Below are positions 31,267-44,493 of a stretch of DNA of 64,000 nucleotides, in pieces. Position numbers and translations under genes: made by a program. The stretch is from Halostreptopolyspora alba (lineage in GTDB: Bacteria > Actinomycetota > Actinomycetes > Streptosporangiales > Streptosporangiaceae). The notes beneath the pieces are model-generated. The model saw only the letters and a program-made list of their open reading frames with translations. It did not search any database and was not told the origin of the DNA. The stretch's first letter is position 1; each line of letters begins with the position of its first letter. Location: NCBI GenBank assembly GCA_003725585.1, contig RJMB01000018.1, positions 1 to 64,000 on the forward strand, read 5' to 3'.

Positions 31267-33840
31267 TCAGCTCTCGGGGGCGGGGTGTTCCCCGGTGGTC
31301 GTCGCCCCGTCGCCGTCCGTCTCACCGACCGCGGTCTCCTCGACCTCGGTCTCGGCGTTCCGCGCGATCGAGACCACCTGGTTCCCGTTCTCGAGGTTCA
31401 TCAGCCGAACCCCCATGGTGGCCCGCCCCGACTGCTTCACCTCGGCGCATCGGGTGCGGATGATGCCGCCGTTCAGGGTGATCGCGAATACCTCGTCCTC
31501 CTCGGGGGAGACCATGGCCGCACCGACGAGCTTTCCTCGTGCCTCGACGATCTTCGCCGTGAGCACGCCCTTGCCGCCGCGGTTCTGCACCGGGTACTGG
31601 TCGGCCGGGGTCCGCTTGGCGTATCCCCCCTCGGTCGCCACCAGCACGTCCAACGGGCCGCCGTCCACCTCGCGGACGACATCCATGCTGAGCAGGTAGT
31701 CGCCCTCGAGGAAACGCATCCCGATGACCCCGCTGGTGGCCCGCCCCATGGGTCGCAGCGACTCGTCGGAGGCGGGGAAGCGGATCGCCTGGGCGTTGCT
31801 GCTGATCAGCAGCAGGTCATCGGTCGGGAACACCAGGCGCGCGGCGATGAGCTCGTCGTCCTCACGCAGGTTGAGGGCGATGATGCCGGCCGACCGTGGC
31901 GAGTCGAAGTCCTCCAGCCGTGACTTCTTCACCAGTCCCGACCGGGTCGCCAGCACCAGGTACGGCGCCGCGCTGTAGTCGCGCAGTGTCATGACCTCGG
32001 CGATCTCCTCGTCGGGCTGGAATGGCAGGATGTTGGCGACGTGCTGGCCACGGGCCTCACGCGCCGCCTCCGGCAGCTCGTACGCCTTCGTCCGGTACAC
32101 CCGGCCCTTGTTCGTGAAGAACAGGATCCAGTGGTGCGTCGTCGTCACGAAGAAGTGCTGGACGATGTCGTCCTGCTTCAGCTGCGCCCCACGCACGCCC
32201 TTGCCGCCGCGCTTCTGCGCCCGGTAGCTGTCGATCCGGGTCCGCTTGGCGTACCCGCCCCGGCTGATCGTGACCGCGACGTCCTCCTCGGCGATGTAGT
32301 CCTCCATACGCATGTCATCCTCGTAGGGGATGATGTGCGTACGGCGGTCGTCACCGTACTTCTCGACCAGCTGGGCCAGTTCCTGACGGACGATGCTCCG
32401 CTGCCGCGGCGGGGAGGCGAGGATGTCGTTGTAGTCCTCGATTTGGGCCATGAGCTCGTCGTACTCGTCGGTGAGCTGGCGGCGCTCCAGCGCGGCGAGC
32501 TTGCGCAGCTGCATGTCCAGGATCGCCCGGGCCTGGACGTCATCGATCCCCAGCAGCTCCATGAGGCCGGTCTTGGCCTCGTCGGCCGAGGCGCTGCCCC
32601 GGATGAGCGCGATGACCTCGTCGATCCGGTCGATCGCCTTGAGCAGCGCACGCAGGATGTGTGCCCGCTCCTCGGCCTTGCGCAGCAGGTACTGGGTCCG
32701 CCGCACGATCACCGTGATCTGGTGGTCGACCCAGTGGCGCACCAGCTGGTCCAGGCGCAGCGTCCGGGGCACCCCGTCGACCAGGGCGAGCATGTTTGCG
32801 CCGAAGGTGTCCTGCAGCTGGGTGTGCTTGTACAGGTTGTTCAGCACGACCTTCGCCACGGCGTCCCGCTTGAGCACGATCACCAGGCGTTGCCCGGTGC
32901 GGCCGCTGCTCTCGTCCTTGACGTCGGCGATGCCGCTCACCTTGCCGTCCTTGACCAGCTCGGCGATCTTGAGCGCGAGGTTGTCCGGGTTGACCTGGTA
33001 GGGCAGTTCGGTGACGACGAGGCACTGGCGCCCACGGCTGTCCTCCTCCACCTCCACGACGGCACGCATCGTGATGGAGCCGCGGCCGGTGCGGTACGCC
33101 TCCTCGATGCCGCGCTTGCCCACGATCAGCCCGTGGGTGGGGAAGTCGGGCCCCTTGATCCGCTCGACCAGCGCGTCGAGAAGCTCGTCGTCGGAGGCCT
33201 CGGGGTGCTCCAGGAACCAGTTGATTCCGTCGGCGACCTCGCGGAGGTTGTGCGGGGGCATGTTCGTGGCCATGCCCACAGCGATCCCCGCGGACCCGTT
33301 CACCAGCAGGTTCGGGAAGCGCGCCGGCAGCACGACGGGCTCCTGGGAACGCCCGTCATAGTTCGGCCGGAAGTCGACGGTCTCCTTGTCGATGTCGCGC
33401 AGCATCTCCATGGCCAGCGGGGCGAGCTTGCACTCGGTGTACCGCATGGCCGCCGCGGGGTCGTTGCCCGCCGAGCCGAAGTTGCCGTTGCCGTCGACCA
33501 GCGGCATGCGCATGGACCACCCCTGCGCGAGCCGCACCAGGGTGTCGTAGATCGCGGAGTCGCCGTGCGGGTGGTAGTTCCCCATGACGTCGCCGACGAC
33601 ACGGGCGCACTTGAAGTACCCGCGGTCGGGGCGGTACCCGCCGTCGTACATCGCGTAGAGCACACGCTGGTGGACGGGCTTGAGCCCATCGCGGACATCG
33701 GGCAGGGCCCGGCCGACGATGACCGACATCGCGTAGTCGAGGTAGCTGCGCTGCATCTCGACCTGGATGTCGACGGGCTCCACCCGCGGGGAGCGCGATT
33801 CGGTCTCCTCCGGAATGTCCGGGGTATTCGCATCCGTCAC
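31267..33840 (-). CDS. gyrA: DNA gyrase subunit A
   Basis: An 857-residue type II topoisomerase subunit. The N-terminal winged-helix/tower domain carries the quinolone region [18 protein letters not shown] and the catalytic Tyr in [13 protein letters not shown]; the C-terminal beta-pinwheel that wraps DNA contains the GyrA box [10 protein letters not shown]. The residues at the usual resistance positions (Ser and Asp-equivalent Tyr-Asp in GDSAIYD) look wild type. GTG 33840. It is 57 bases downstream of gyrB in one minus-strand operon; together they introduce negative supercoils. The C-terminus has a short acidic tail. Confidence 0.98.
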   Translation of the reverse strand: MTDANTPDIPEETESRSPRVEPVDIQVEMQRSYLDYAMSVIVGRALPDVRDGLKPVHQRVLYAMYDGGYRPDRGYFKCARVVGDVMGNYHPHGDSAIYDTLVRLAQGWSMRMPLVDGNGNFGSAGNDPAAAMRYTECKLAPLAMEMLRDIDKETVDFRPNYDGRSQEPVVLPARFPNLLVNGSAGIAVGMATNMPPHNLREVADGINWFLEHPEASDDELLDALVERIKGPDFPTHGLIVGKRGIEEAYRTGRGSITMRAVVEVEEDSRGRQCLVVTELPYQVNPDNLALKIAELVKDGKVSGIADVKDESSGRTGQRLVIVLKRDAVAKVVLNNLYKHTQLQDTFGANMLALVDGVPRTLRLDQLVRHWVDHQITVIVRRTQYLLRKAEERAHILRALLKAIDRIDEVIALIRGSASADEAKTGLMELLGIDDVQARAILDMQLRKLAALERRQLTDEYDELMAQIEDYNDILASPPRQRSIVRQELAQLVEKYGDDRRTHIIPYEDDMRMEDYIAEEDVAVTISRGGYAKRTRIDSYRAQKRGGKGVRGAQLKQDDIVQHFFVTTTHHWILFFTNKGRVYRTKAYELPEAAREARGQHVANILPFQPDEEIAEVMTLRDYSAAPYLVLATRSGLVKKSRLEDFDSPRSAGIIALNLREDDELIAARLVFPTDDLLLISSNAQAIRFPASDESLRPMGRATSGVIGMRFLEGDYLLSMDVVREVDGGPLDVLVATEGGYAKRTPADQYPVQNRGGKGVLTAKIVEARGKLVGAAMVSPEEDEVFAITLNGGIIRTRCAEVKQSGRATMGVRLMNLENGNQVVSIARNAETEVEETAVGETDGDGATTTGEHPAPES

Positions 33841-33897
33841 TGGATGTCGATCCTTTTCTACCTGGGTCGTTCGCTGCCGTCGGGGGATGCCCGGGAA

Positions 33898-36142
<2,245 letters not shown>

Positions 36143-36634
36143 TCAGCGCGCGCGCAACCGTCCGGGGCCGCGGCCGCGACCCGGGCCCTGCACCTTGATG
36201 CTGCGCACGGTGCCGTGGCCGAGTTCCTCGTTCAGCCTCCGCATCAGGTCCCGGAGCATCGCGCGCGCGTGCGCGGCCATGGTCGCGGAGTCCGCGGCGA
36301 TCACCAGTTCCCCGGCCTCGTAGGAGACGGGGCGCAGGTGTTGGGCGTTGAACTCGCCGACGATCTCGCTCCACCGGCCGAAGACGCCGCCGACGGCCAC
36401 CTGCTCCTCCCACCCGTGCTCGACCAGCCAGGCGCGCACCGCGTCGCCGAACAGCTGTGGTTCGTGCCGCGGCCGGATCCGGCCGCGACGCGTCCGCCGG
36501 ACCCGTCCGTCGGGTGAGGCCCCCCGCTCCCGCGCCGCGGCCTTCGCCTGTGCCAGCGCCTGGCGGGCGAGCTCGGCCCCGGTCGGGGCCGGTTCCTCGT
36601 CGTCCCCCGCCTGTGGACGATCCTCGTCACTCAC
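36143..36634 (-). CDS. DUF721 (DciA-like) protein
   Basis: A 163-residue protein with a basic, Gly/Arg-rich N-terminal part (residues about 1-65) and a C-terminal DUF721 domain ([33 protein letters not shown] ... in short, the KH-like fold). DUF721 proteins of this locus are related to DciA, which loads the replicative helicase in bacteria lacking DnaC; actinobacteria use this type. Its GTG start overlaps the recF stop by eight bases, so it is translated with recF. The C-terminal end is Arg/Gly-rich. Confidence 0.85.
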   Translation of the reverse strand: MSDEDRPQAGDDEEPAPTGAELARQALAQAKAAARERGASPDGRVRRTRRGRIRPRHEPQLFGDAVRAWLVEHGWEEQVAVGGVFGRWSEIVGEFNAQHLRPVSYEAGELVIAADSATMAAHARAMLRDLMRRLNEELGHGTVRSIKVQGPGRGRGPGRLRAR

Positions 36635-37760
36635 GCGTCACGCCTCCCTCGCGCACCACGAACCGCGCCCCCCGTAGCTCGTCCGGAATGTCGTCGGGAA
36701 CCGCCGCGCTCACCAGGACCTGTTCCGCGTACCGCACGTGCTCGGCCAACCGCCTCCGCCGTTCGGCGTCGAGTTCGGCGAAGACGTCGTCGAGGATCAA
36801 CACCGGGTCGTCCCCGTCCGCGCGCAGCAGCTCGAACCCGGCCAGTCGCAGGGACAACGCGTACGACCACGCCTCACCCTGGCTCGCGTACCCCTTGGCC
36901 GGAAGGTCGTCGAGGTGGAGCCGAAGGTCGTCGCGGTGCGGCCCGACGAGCCCAACTCCGCGCTGCAGCTCCTGGTCGCGAGAGTCGCGCAACGCCGCGC
37001 GAAGCGTGTCCACAAGCTGGGGGTGCTCGGACGGCACGGGTGTGGCGTCATCGGGCACCGCCGAGCAGCGGTACTGCAGCACGGGAGGTCCACCGGCCGA
37101 GGTCAGCTCGGCGTAGGACTTGGCCACCAGCGGCTGTAGCTCCGACACCAGGGAAAGCCGGGCCGCGATCAGGTCGGCACCGGCCGTGGCGAGATGCTCG
37201 TCCCAGACGTCGAGGGTCGACAGGTCGACGTCGCGGCGCTTCGCCAACGAGGCGGAGGCCGACTTCAACAGGGCGTTGCGCTGCTTGAGCACACGGTCGT
37301 AGTCGGACCGCACACCCGCCAGCCGGGGGGCGCGCGCCACCAGCAGCTCGTCCAGGAAGCGTCGGCGCTCCCCGGGGTCGCCCTTGACCAGCGCCAGATC
37401 CTCCGGGGCGAACAGGACCGCGCGCAGGATGCCGAGGATCTCGCGGGGACGGGTCGCGGGAGCTCGGTTGAGCCGGGCGCGGTTGGCCTTGCCCGGAGTG
37501 ATCTCCAGGTCGATCATCGCCGTGCGGTCGCCCCTGACCACCGCCGCGCGCACGACCGCGCGTTCCGCCCCCTTGCGCACCAGAGGCGCGTCCGTGGACA
37601 CCCGATGGCTGTCGAGTGTCGCCACGTACCCGATGGCCTCGACCAGGTTGGTCTTTCCCGTCCCGTTGGCCCCGACGAACGTGCTGATTCCCGGGCCCAG
37701 CTCCAGGTACACCTCGGGGTAGGAGCGGTAGTCGGCCAGTTGCAGGTGCGAAACGTACAT
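36627..37760 (-). CDS. recF: DNA replication and repair protein RecF
   Basis: A 377-residue SMC-like ATPase that helps load RecA on gapped DNA. Walker [15 protein letters not shown] near residues 30-43, signature region [19 protein letters not shown] and Walker [14 protein letters not shown] near the C-terminus are all present. ATG 37760 gives the conserved start [14 protein letters not shown] and has GGAGAGG before it. It lies between gnd and the DUF721 gene as in Streptomyces. Confidence 0.97.
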   Translation of the reverse strand: MYVSHLQLADYRSYPEVYLELGPGISTFVGANGTGKTNLVEAIGYVATLDSHRVSTDAPLVRKGAERAVVRAAVVRGDRTAMIDLEITPGKANRARLNRAPATRPREILGILRAVLFAPEDLALVKGDPGERRRFLDELLVARAPRLAGVRSDYDRVLKQRNALLKSASASLAKRRDVDLSTLDVWDEHLATAGADLIAARLSLVSELQPLVAKSYAELTSAGGPPVLQYRCSAVPDDATPVPSEHPQLVDTLRAALRDSRDQELQRGVGLVGPHRDDLRLHLDDLPAKGYASQGEAWSYALSLRLAGFELLRADGDDPVLILDDVFAELDAERRRRLAEHVRYAEQVLVSAAVPDDIPDELRGARFVVREGGVTRE

Positions 37761-37809
37761 CTGGCCTCTCCTTGTTGACGGCGCGGCGGCGGTTACCCGG
37801 GTTCCGGCG

Positions 37810-37823
37810 GTTTCCCGTGAAAC
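37810..37823. promoter_or_regulatory. parS-like site upstream of recF
   Basis: GTTTCCCGTGAAAC matches the parS consensus GTTTCACGTGAAAC at 13 of 14 positions. It lies in the recF-gnd gap, about 9.3 kb from parB. Confidence 0.5.
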
Positions 37824-37904
37824 AATCACGCCCGGGACTGGCGTGGTGCCCCTGGAGTATCCCCGGGAGGCCGCCGGCACGAAGCGGACAGCGTGTCGCC
37901 GCGG

Positions 37905-38804
37905 TCAGCTGTCCGAGCTCTGCCCACTCTCGGCCTTGGCCACGGCGTGCCCACCGAACTGGTTCCGTAGGGCGGCGATGACCTTCATGGCCGGGCTGTC
38001 GGGCTGGCGTGACGCGAAGCGCGCGTACAGGGCGGCCGTGATCACCGGGGCCGGGACGGCGTGGTCGACCGCCGCGCCCACGGTCCATCGGCCCTCGCCG
38101 GAGTCCTCGGCGTAGCCGCGTAGCTCACTGAGGTCGGGATCGTCATCGAGGGCCCGGACCAACAGGTCGAGCAGCCAGGAGCGCACGACCGTCCCCTCGC
38201 GCCAGCTCGCGAACGTGCCCGGGACGTCGTCGACGACGTCCGAGGCGGCCATGAGTTCGTAGCCCTCGGCGAACGCCTGCATCATGCCGTACTCGATGCC
38301 GTTGTGGACCATCTTGACGAAGTGTCCCGCGCCGACCGCGCCCGCGTGCACGTACCCACCGCCGGTGTCCGGGGTGAGGGCTTCGAAGAGCGGGCGTGCG
38401 CGTGCGACGTCCTCGGCGGCGCCACCGACCATGATGCCGTAACCGTTCTCGCGTCCCCAGACTCCGCCACTCACACCGGCGTCGACGTAGCCGATCCCGT
38501 ACTCGCGCAGGTTGTCGGCGCGCTGCCGGTCATCCACATAGTGGGTGTTGCCCCCCTCGACGACCAGGTCACCGGAACCGAGGAGTGAGGTGAGCTCGTG
38601 GATGGTGTCGGCGGTTGGGTCCCCCGAGGGAAGCATCAACCAGAGGACGCGCGGCGGTTCGAGGTGTTCGACCAGCTCGGCGAGGCTCGCGACGTCGCGT
38701 CCCTCGGGATGGCGGGCGTACCCGACGACCTCGTGCCCCTTGTCGCGGAGCCGTGCGGCCATGTTCCCGCCCATCTTGCCGAGGCCGACCATTCCCACCT
38801 GCAT
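37905..38804 (-). CDS. gnd: 6-phosphogluconate dehydrogenase, decarboxylating, short form
   Basis: A 299-residue enzyme that oxidises 6-phosphogluconate to ribulose 5-phosphate and CO2 in the pentose phosphate pathway. N-terminal Rossmann motif VGMVGLGKMGGNMAARL, substrate-site SGGVWGRENGYGIMVGG and catalytic Lys region GHFVKMVHNGIEYGM are present. At about 300 rather than 470 residues it belongs to the short NAD-type (GndA) group typical of this locus in actinomycetes. It is likely in the dnaN-recF operon direction. Confidence 0.93.
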   Translation of the reverse strand: MQVGMVGLGKMGGNMAARLRDKGHEVVGYARHPEGRDVASLAELVEHLEPPRVLWLMLPSGDPTADTIHELTSLLGSGDLVVEGGNTHYVDDRQRADNLREYGIGYVDAGVSGGVWGRENGYGIMVGGAAEDVARARPLFEALTPDTGGGYVHAGAVGAGHFVKMVHNGIEYGMMQAFAEGYELMAASDVVDDVPGTFASWREGTVVRSWLLDLLVRALDDDPDLSELRGYAEDSGEGRWTVGAAVDHAVPAPVITAALYARFASRQPDSPAMKVIAALRNQFGGHAVAKAESGQSSDS

Positions 38805-38865
38805 CCGTACTGACCCCCTGTTCCCAAGCTGTGGACGCCTGCCTTGTCCGCGCTTCGCGCGCTCG

Positions 38866-40005
38866 TCAGCTCGACAGCCGGACCGGCATGATCAGGTACC
38901 GGTAGTCCGAGGAGCTCTCTTCGTCGGCGGGCTTGCCCGTGATGATGGCCGGTTTGGTCGACGTCGTGAACTGCAGGCGCGCGATGTCGGAGTCGATCGC
39001 GTTGAGGCCGTCGAGCAGGAACGCCGAGTTGAACGCGATCTGGATGTCCTCGCCCTCGAGTTCGGAGTCGAGGGCTTCGACGGCCTGGGCCTCGTCACCC
39101 GTCCCGGCCTCGAGCACCAGGCGCCCCTGGCTGAACGACAGGCGCAGGGGAGTGTTGCGTTCCGCGACGAGCGACACCCGCTTGACCGCCTCCATGAACT
39201 CCGCCTTCTGCACCTCGGCGACGGAGCCGAACGAGTCGGGTAGCAGCGTCCGGTACTTGGGGAACTCCCCGTCGAGGAGGCGCGTGGTGGTGCGGCGACC
39301 GCCACCCTCGAACCCGATCATGCCCTCACCGCTCTCGGCGTCCGACAGTGCGATCGACACCTCCGCCCCGCTGGTGAGGGATTTCGCGGTATCGGCGAGG
39401 GTCTTGGCCGGAACGAGCGCGACCGCTGACATTCCCGGGTTCTCCGGGGTCCAGGTCAGCTCGCGGACGGCCAGCCGGTAGCGGTCGGTGGAGGCCAGCG
39501 TGAGGGTGTCGCCCTCGATCTCCACCCGCACCCCGGTGAGCATGGGCAACGTGTCGTCACGCCCGGCCGCGACGGCTACCTGGCTCACGGCGGCGTGGAA
39601 GACGTCACTGCCGACGGAACCGGTGACCTGCGGCATCTTCGGCAGGGTCGGATAGTCCTCCACAGGCAGAGTGAGCAGTGTGAACTTCGCGCTGCCGCAG
39701 GACACGACAACCTTGGCGCCGTCGGCGTCGATCTCCACGGTCTGCGGCGGAAGGTTGCGGGTGATCTCGGCCAGCAGCCGGCCCGAGACCAGGGTGGTGC
39801 CGGGTTCCTCGACGTCGATGTCGACGGAGACCTGGGCGGAGACCTCGTAGTCGAAGCTCGACAGCTTGAGCTTCTGGGTCCCCTCGTCCTCGTTCGCGTC
39901 GAGCAGGATGCCGGCGAGGACGGGGACCGAAGGCCGGACCGGCAGCGCACGAGCTGTCCAGGCGACGGCGTCGGCCAGTACGTCTCGTTCGACCCGGAAC
40001 TTCAC
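38866..40005 (-). CDS. dnaN: DNA polymerase III beta subunit (sliding clamp)
   Basis: A 379-residue protein made of three repeated clamp domains; it tethers DNA polymerase III to DNA. Family landmarks: start VKFRVERDVLADAVAW, VSGRLLAEITRNLP, TDRYRLAVRELTW, and the C-terminal YLIMPVRLSS. The GTG at 40005 was chosen by comparison with Streptomyces DnaN (MKIRVERDVLAEAV); upstream in-frame starts would add an Arg-rich tail running into oriC. First gene left of the origin. Confidence 0.97.
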   Translation of the reverse strand: MKFRVERDVLADAVAWTARALPVRPSVPVLAGILLDANEDEGTQKLKLSSFDYEVSAQVSVDIDVEEPGTTLVSGRLLAEITRNLPPQTVEIDADGAKVVVSCGSAKFTLLTLPVEDYPTLPKMPQVTGSVGSDVFHAAVSQVAVAAGRDDTLPMLTGVRVEIEGDTLTLASTDRYRLAVRELTWTPENPGMSAVALVPAKTLADTAKSLTSGAEVSIALSDAESGEGMIGFEGGGRRTTTRLLDGEFPKYRTLLPDSFGSVAEVQKAEFMEAVKRVSLVAERNTPLRLSFSQGRLVLEAGTGDEAQAVEALDSELEGEDIQIAFNSAFLLDGLNAIDSDIARLQFTTSTKPAIITGKPADEESSSDYRYLIMPVRLSS

Positions 40006-40205
40006 AATCCGACTCACTTTCTGCGAGGAGAGCTTCGGGTCCCTGCACACCTTGGGGGCACTACGCCGTCCAGCAGCAGCCCACCCACTGTGGCGCCTCC
40101 CAGGGGACCTCCGGGCCCCGACCATCGCACCGAGATGGATCGGGGGAGAGTCCAACCGTACCCCGATCCGACCGCTGGCGCTGCCCCACCACTCCCGATC
40201 GTCGC

Positions 40206-40672
40206 CGACTCATTGTGACGCCTCCTCGGCATCGGCCGGCAACCGGGCTTCATCCACAGATCGGGCCTCGACCCGGTTAACAAGCCACGTGGGAGTTAAT
40301 AGGTGGCGCCGTAGTAGTAGGGGGTGTGGACAGTGTGGACAACCTCCGTTTTCGCAGGTGGCCCCGGAAAATTTTGTCCACCGGGGCTGTGGGCGGAGCG
40401 GGGGAAAACTTGTGGTCGCTGTGGACGTCCTGTCGGTCCCCACACGCCGTCCACCGGATATCCACCGATCGTCCACCGGTTTTCCACGAGTCACCCACAG
40501 GCGCCGCCGAACACGCCGTCGTCCGACGAGCGAGTTACACACAACCCGTCCCCATCTTGTCCCCAAGTTGTCAACAGGAAACCGAGGGTTATCCGCAGGG
40601 TTGTCCACGGGGTTATCCACAACAGTGGGCATGATCCGGCCCTCACCGAGGGAGCGAACCGCTTCAGATGTT
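40206..40672. other. oriC: chromosomal replication origin oriC
   Basis: The dnaN-dnaA intergenic region. Between 40325 and 40622 it holds at least ten DnaA-box-like nonamers in both orientations, among them TGTGGACAG (40325), TGTGGACAA (40334), TTGTCCACC (40374), TTGTCAACA (about 40568), TTGTCCACG (about 40601) and the consensus TTATCCACA (about 40612). A TAGTAGTAG run (40312-40320) next to the first two boxes may be a DnaA-trio. The bias for TTGTCCAC over TTATCCAC is typical of high-GC actinomycetes. Bases 40006-40205 beside dnaN hold no gene. Confidence 0.9.
40312..40320 (+). promoter_or_regulatory. candidate DnaA-trio (origin unwinding element)
   Basis: TAGTAGTAG followed by GGGG and then two back-to-back DnaA boxes (TGTGGACAG, TGTGGACAA). 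This order, 5'-TAG repeats, GC patch, DnaA boxes, is that of the basal unwinding system described in Bacillus subtilis, where DnaA polymerises on the trios. Confidence 0.5.
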
Positions 40673-42694
40673 TCAGGACTGTTGCTTGATCCGGTTGGTG
40701 AGTTCGGTTACCTGGTTGTAGATCGAGCGCCGCTCGGCCATGAGGGACCGGATCTTGCGGTCGGCGTGCATGACGGTGGTGTGATCCCGGCCACCGAACT
40801 GCTGGCCGATCTTGGGCAGCGACAGGTCGGTGAGTTCCCGGCACAGGTACATCGCGATCTGTCGGGCGGTCACCAGGACGCGCGAACGAGAGGTCCCACA
40901 CAGGTCCTCGGTACTCAGACCGAAGTAGGAGGCTGTCTGCGCCATGATCGCCGAGGCGGTGATCTCGGGACTCTCGTCGTCGTCGGGGATGAGGTCCTGC
41001 AGCACGATGCCCGTGAGATGCAGGTCGACTGACTGCCGGTTCAGACTGGCGAACGCGGTCACCCGGATGAGCGCGCCTTCGAGCTCGCGGATGTTGGTCG
41101 CGATCTTGCTCGCGATGAACTCCAGCACCTCCGGCGGCGCGGCCAGCCCCTCCTGGGCGGCCTTCTTCCGCAGGATCGCGATACGCGTCTCCAGCTCGGG
41201 GGGTTGGACGTCGGTGATCAACCCCCACTCGAAGCGGTTGCGCAACCGGTCCTCGAGTGTGTTCAGCTGCTTGGGCGGCCGGTCGCTGGACACCACGATC
41301 TGCTTGTTGGAGTTGTGCAGGGTGTTGAACGTGTGGAAGAACTCCTCCTGCGTCTGCTCCTTGTTCTCCAGGAACTGGATGTCGTCGACCAGCAGGACGT
41401 CGATGTCGCGGTAACGCCGCCGGAAGCCGTCGGCCTTGCCGTCGCGGATGGAGTTGATGAACTCGTTGGTGAACTCCTCGGAGCTCACGTAGCGCACCCG
41501 CGCACCGTCGTACAGCCGCTGGGTGTAGTGGCCGATGGCGTGCAGCAGGTGGGTCTTGCCCAGGCCGGAGCCCCCGTAGATGAACAGCGGATTGTACGCC
41601 TTGGCGGGAGCCTCCGCGACGGCGACCGCGGCCGCGTGGGCGAACCTGTTGCTGGACCCGATGACGAACGTGTCGAAGGTGTACTTCGGGTTCAGCCGCG
41701 CCGGTTCGGCGGAGGTGTGGGGCTGGTTGCCCCCGGTGGTGTCGGGGGCGCTCGGCAGGGGTGGGGGAGGCACCTGGCCGGACTCGTCCTCCGATGAGCC
41801 GCCGTCGCCGGACGGCTGACCGGCGGGCTCGCCCACGTCGTGTTCGGGGGTCTCCTCCCGCTCTCGGGGCTCCTCGGACGGTGTGGCGGAGGTGTTCTCC
41901 GGTGGCGGTGTCTCCCACTGGTTGGGGATCTCCCGCGCGTCCGGTTCCTCCCAGCTGGCGTGGCGCTGCTCAGGCGACCGCTGCGGTGTGGCGGCGCCGT
42001 GCTCACGTTGGGGCGTCGTGTTCTGCCCGTCGTCGGCGGTGGGAGCGCCGGGATGCGTGGGGAGTGGGTCCGCGCCCGACGACTGTGGGGACGGATGGTC
42101 CGAGAACCACGAGGAAGCCTCGTTGGTGGCCGGGGTGCGCGGCGGGTCGGGCTCGTGACCCCAGGAGTGAGGGGTGTGCTCGGGTGGATGTTCGGCGGGT
42201 GAGGGGGTGTCGGCGTGCCCGAAGTGGCCGTCGGGAAGCGCCTCCGATGTGTCAGGGGGCCCCGGGATGTCCTCGCGAGCCACCGGTCGTGACGGTGCGG
42301 GATCCTGCGTGCTCGGTGCCTCGTGTGGTGTGGGCGGCTCCTCTCCGCCCTGCCCCATGGGTGGGCCGGCGGGGGGAGCGGGGTGCCCAGGGCCAGCGCC
42401 CGCCCCGGTGCTGGGCGGCGCCGGTTGTACCGCCGTGGGGTCGACGGTGACCGCCACCCGGATCTCCCGACCGAGCTCGGCCGAGAGCGCCTGGCTGATG
42501 GCCGAACGAAGCCGGGTTTCGAGAATTTCCTTGGCGAACTCGTTGGGTGCGGCGAGCAGAGCGGTGTCCTCGATCAGGCCCAGCGGACGGGTCTGTGGAA
42601 GCCAGGCCCGCTGCTGCGGGGGAAGCGCGCTGTTGTCGAGATTGTCCAGCACACTCGTCCACACCATTGCGAGGTTGACCTGTGCCTCAGACAC
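40673..42694 (-). CDS. dnaA: chromosomal replication initiator DnaA
   Basis: A 673-residue initiator. Domain I (residues about 1-80, [14 protein letters not shown]) is followed by an exceptionally long Pro/Glu/Asp-rich disordered domain II (about 90-335), then the AAA+ domain III ([19 protein letters not shown], Walker [16 protein letters not shown], Walker [13 protein letters not shown]) and domain IV for DnaA-box binding ([15 protein letters not shown]). The long domain II is the streptomycete pattern; most bacteria have about 450 residues. The GTG at 42694 gives the plausible start [10 protein letters not shown]; longer in-frame starts exist. Confidence 0.97.
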   Translation of the reverse strand: MSEAQVNLAMVWTSVLDNLDNSALPPQQRAWLPQTRPLGLIEDTALLAAPNEFAKEILETRLRSAISQALSAELGREIRVAVTVDPTAVQPAPPSTGAGAGPGHPAPPAGPPMGQGGEEPPTPHEAPSTQDPAPSRPVAREDIPGPPDTSEALPDGHFGHADTPSPAEHPPEHTPHSWGHEPDPPRTPATNEASSWFSDHPSPQSSGADPLPTHPGAPTADDGQNTTPQREHGAATPQRSPEQRHASWEEPDAREIPNQWETPPPENTSATPSEEPREREETPEHDVGEPAGQPSGDGGSSEDESGQVPPPPLPSAPDTTGGNQPHTSAEPARLNPKYTFDTFVIGSSNRFAHAAAVAVAEAPAKAYNPLFIYGGSGLGKTHLLHAIGHYTQRLYDGARVRYVSSEEFTNEFINSIRDGKADGFRRRYRDIDVLLVDDIQFLENKEQTQEEFFHTFNTLHNSNKQIVVSSDRPPKQLNTLEDRLRNRFEWGLITDVQPPELETRIAILRKKAAQEGLAAPPEVLEFIASKIATNIRELEGALIRVTAFASLNRQSVDLHLTGIVLQDLIPDDDESPEITASAIMAQTASYFGLSTEDLCGTSRSRVLVTARQIAMYLCRELTDLSLPKIGQQFGGRDHTTVMHADRKIRSLMAERRSIYNQVTELTNRIKQQS

Positions 42695-43489
42695 GGTGAC
42701 CTGCCATGGTTCGTCCCCTTCATCACGATGTGCTGTCGTGGTCGTCCGGTCGCGTGGTCGCCGGTGCCGGACGACTCCTTGTGTCGGGCTGTTCGGACGC
42801 TCGGACCGCCCCAATGTCTGGCCGCTTGTGGACCGAGTTCTTACCGAGCGAGGTGTTGTGGGTAACTAAGGGCCGTTCTGTGGACTTCTTGTGTATGGTT
42901 TCGCAGCGCGTTCGAGGGCCGAGGATGGGACGCGTCGCTGTCTTTCCACAGGTCTCCACAGCGGCGCGAGAGTCATCCACATGTTGTGCACAGCCTCTCA
43001 GATCCTGGTGATGCCTGGTGAGTTATCCACAATCTGCAGCTCACAAGGTATGCAGATGGTGTGTCTCACCCGATGTTCCAGGGGGTGGAGAGACGCACGG
43101 GAGGTGAGAACCCTCTCCGAGGTTATCCACAGCTTAGGGATGAGTGTGGGCGATGCACAGCCTGTGAATAACGTGGCGTCCACAGGACGCTCGCCTGTGG
43201 AGTTTCGCTCTCCTGGTGGCCGGGCTGACCTGCCCGGTCAATTTGACCACCGACTACACAGGTCGTATGTTCGTTGTGCTTACGTCGACATCTGTGTATA
43301 GCCGGCGAGACCGACCCCAGGGTCGTGTTCGCACGGGCGACCACCGCAGCGTGATGCGATCGGACGACGCGTGAAACTCGTCCGTCGACGACCGCGTCGG
43401 CGCGATGTCGACACGGAGCCGATCAGCCAAGCGAGAGACCCCGTCGGCGGGGTCCGGAGAACCGGCATACACGCCCCTGGAGCCCAGCA
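42695..43489. promoter_or_regulatory. dnaA-rpmH divergent intergenic region with DnaA boxes
   Basis: No gene. It holds several DnaA-box-like sites: TTGTGGGTAA (about 42857), TTATCCACAA (43023), TTATCCACA (43123), and TGTGAATAA (about 43163). They probably mediate DnaA autoregulation of dnaA and titrate DnaA near the origin, while the rpmH promoter faces right. Confidence 0.7.
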
Positions 43490-43633
43490 GTGAGCAAGCG
43501 TACGTTTCAGCCGAACAACCGACGTCGCGCGAAGGTCCACGGTTTCCGGCTGCGCATGCGCACCCGTGCGGGGCGCGCGATCATCGCCGCGCGTCGGAAG
43601 AAGGGGCGCAAGCGGCTGACGGTGAGCCACTAG
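43490..43633 (+). CDS. rpmH: 50S ribosomal protein L34
   Basis: A 47-residue very basic protein, [19 protein letters not shown] to [12 protein letters not shown], matching L34 over its full length. GTG start at 43490 with TGGAG upstream. It heads the rpmH-rnpA-yidD-yidC-jag-rsmG cluster on the plus strand. Confidence 0.98.
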   Translation: MSKRTFQPNNRRRAKVHGFRLRMRTRAGRAIIAARRKKGRKRLTVSH

Positions 43634-43713
43634 TCGCCCCACGCCGAACGATACGGTGGACCGGTCTGCCGCCCGCGGCAGCCGGTCCTCTTCTTGTGTC
43701 CAAGGACCGATCC

Positions 43714-44154
43714 ATGTTGTCGCCCCAGAACCGCATGCGGCGCGGTGCCGACTTCGGCCTCGTCATGCGTCGGGGAAGGCGCGTCAACCGGGAGGCACTG
43801 ACCGTCGCCTACCGTACGGCCCGCCGGGACACGGGCGAGCACCCCGCCGGGGAGCCGAAGGTGGGGTTCATCGTCAGCAAGGCGGTCGGAAACGCGGTGG
43901 TGCGCAACCGGGTGCAGCGCCGTCTCCGTCATCTGCTCCGGGAACGTGTGTCGGATCTGCCGGACGGTAGCCTGCTAGTAGTGCGGGCCAAACCCTTGGC
44001 CGCGTCCCTAGGAAACGACGCGCTGGCCGCGCAGCTCGACGATGCATTGGCCGCGGCGATGCGTCCTCGGAAGAAGGCGACACGCCGTCCCCGGGGTCCG
44101 TCCGCCGGTGCATCGAACGGCGCACGGGGCAGCGGGGATCTGGCGGACTCATGA
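43714..44154 (+). CDS. rnpA: ribonuclease P protein component
   Basis: A 146-residue basic protein that assists the catalytic RNase P RNA in trimming tRNA 5' ends. The RNR-type signature [22 protein letters not shown] is present near residues 53-74, as is the start [15 protein letters not shown]. The C-terminal about 35 residues are an Arg/Gly/Ser-rich extension common in actinomycetes. Its TGA overlaps the yidD ATG. Confidence 0.95.
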   Translation: MLSPQNRMRRGADFGLVMRRGRRVNREALTVAYRTARRDTGEHPAGEPKVGFIVSKAVGNAVVRNRVQRRLRHLLRERVSDLPDGSLLVVRAKPLAASLGNDALAAQLDDALAAAMRPRKKATRRPRGPSAGASNGARGSGDLADS

Positions 44155-44465
44155 CTGACGACAGACCGAACGCGGTGGCGCGGCTGCTGATCCTGCCCAT
44201 CAGGGGCTACCAACGGTTTATCAGCCCCTTGTTCCCGCCGGTCTGTCGCTTCTACCCCTCATGCAGCGCGTATTCGGCGCAGGCACTCCGGGAGCACGGT
44301 GCGCTGCGGGGGTTGTGGCTCACCGTCCGGAGAATCGCCCGCTGCCATCCGTTCCATCCCGGTGGGTTGGACCCGGTACCGCCACGTAAGGACGTTCGGG
44401 CCCACACATCCAACGATGAGGGCGACCGGGGGGATGGCGTCGTGCCGGGCCCAACAGGGGCCTGA
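44151..44465 (+). CDS. yidD: membrane protein insertion efficiency factor YidD
   Basis: A 104-residue protein with the conserved core [31 protein letters not shown] and [13 protein letters not shown], including the three Cys and amphipathic N-terminal helix of YidD. It helps YidC insert membrane proteins. Overlaps rnpA by four bases (ATGA) and precedes yidC by 28 bases; the C-terminal tail of about 25 residues is variable. Confidence 0.95.
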   Translation: MTDDRPNAVARLLILPIRGYQRFISPLFPPVCRFYPSCSAYSAQALREHGALRGLWLTVRRIARCHPFHPGGLDPVPPRKDVRAHTSNDEGDRGDGVVPGPTGA

Positions 44466-44493
44466 AGCAACTGGAGTAAGAGGGAGTTCGCCG

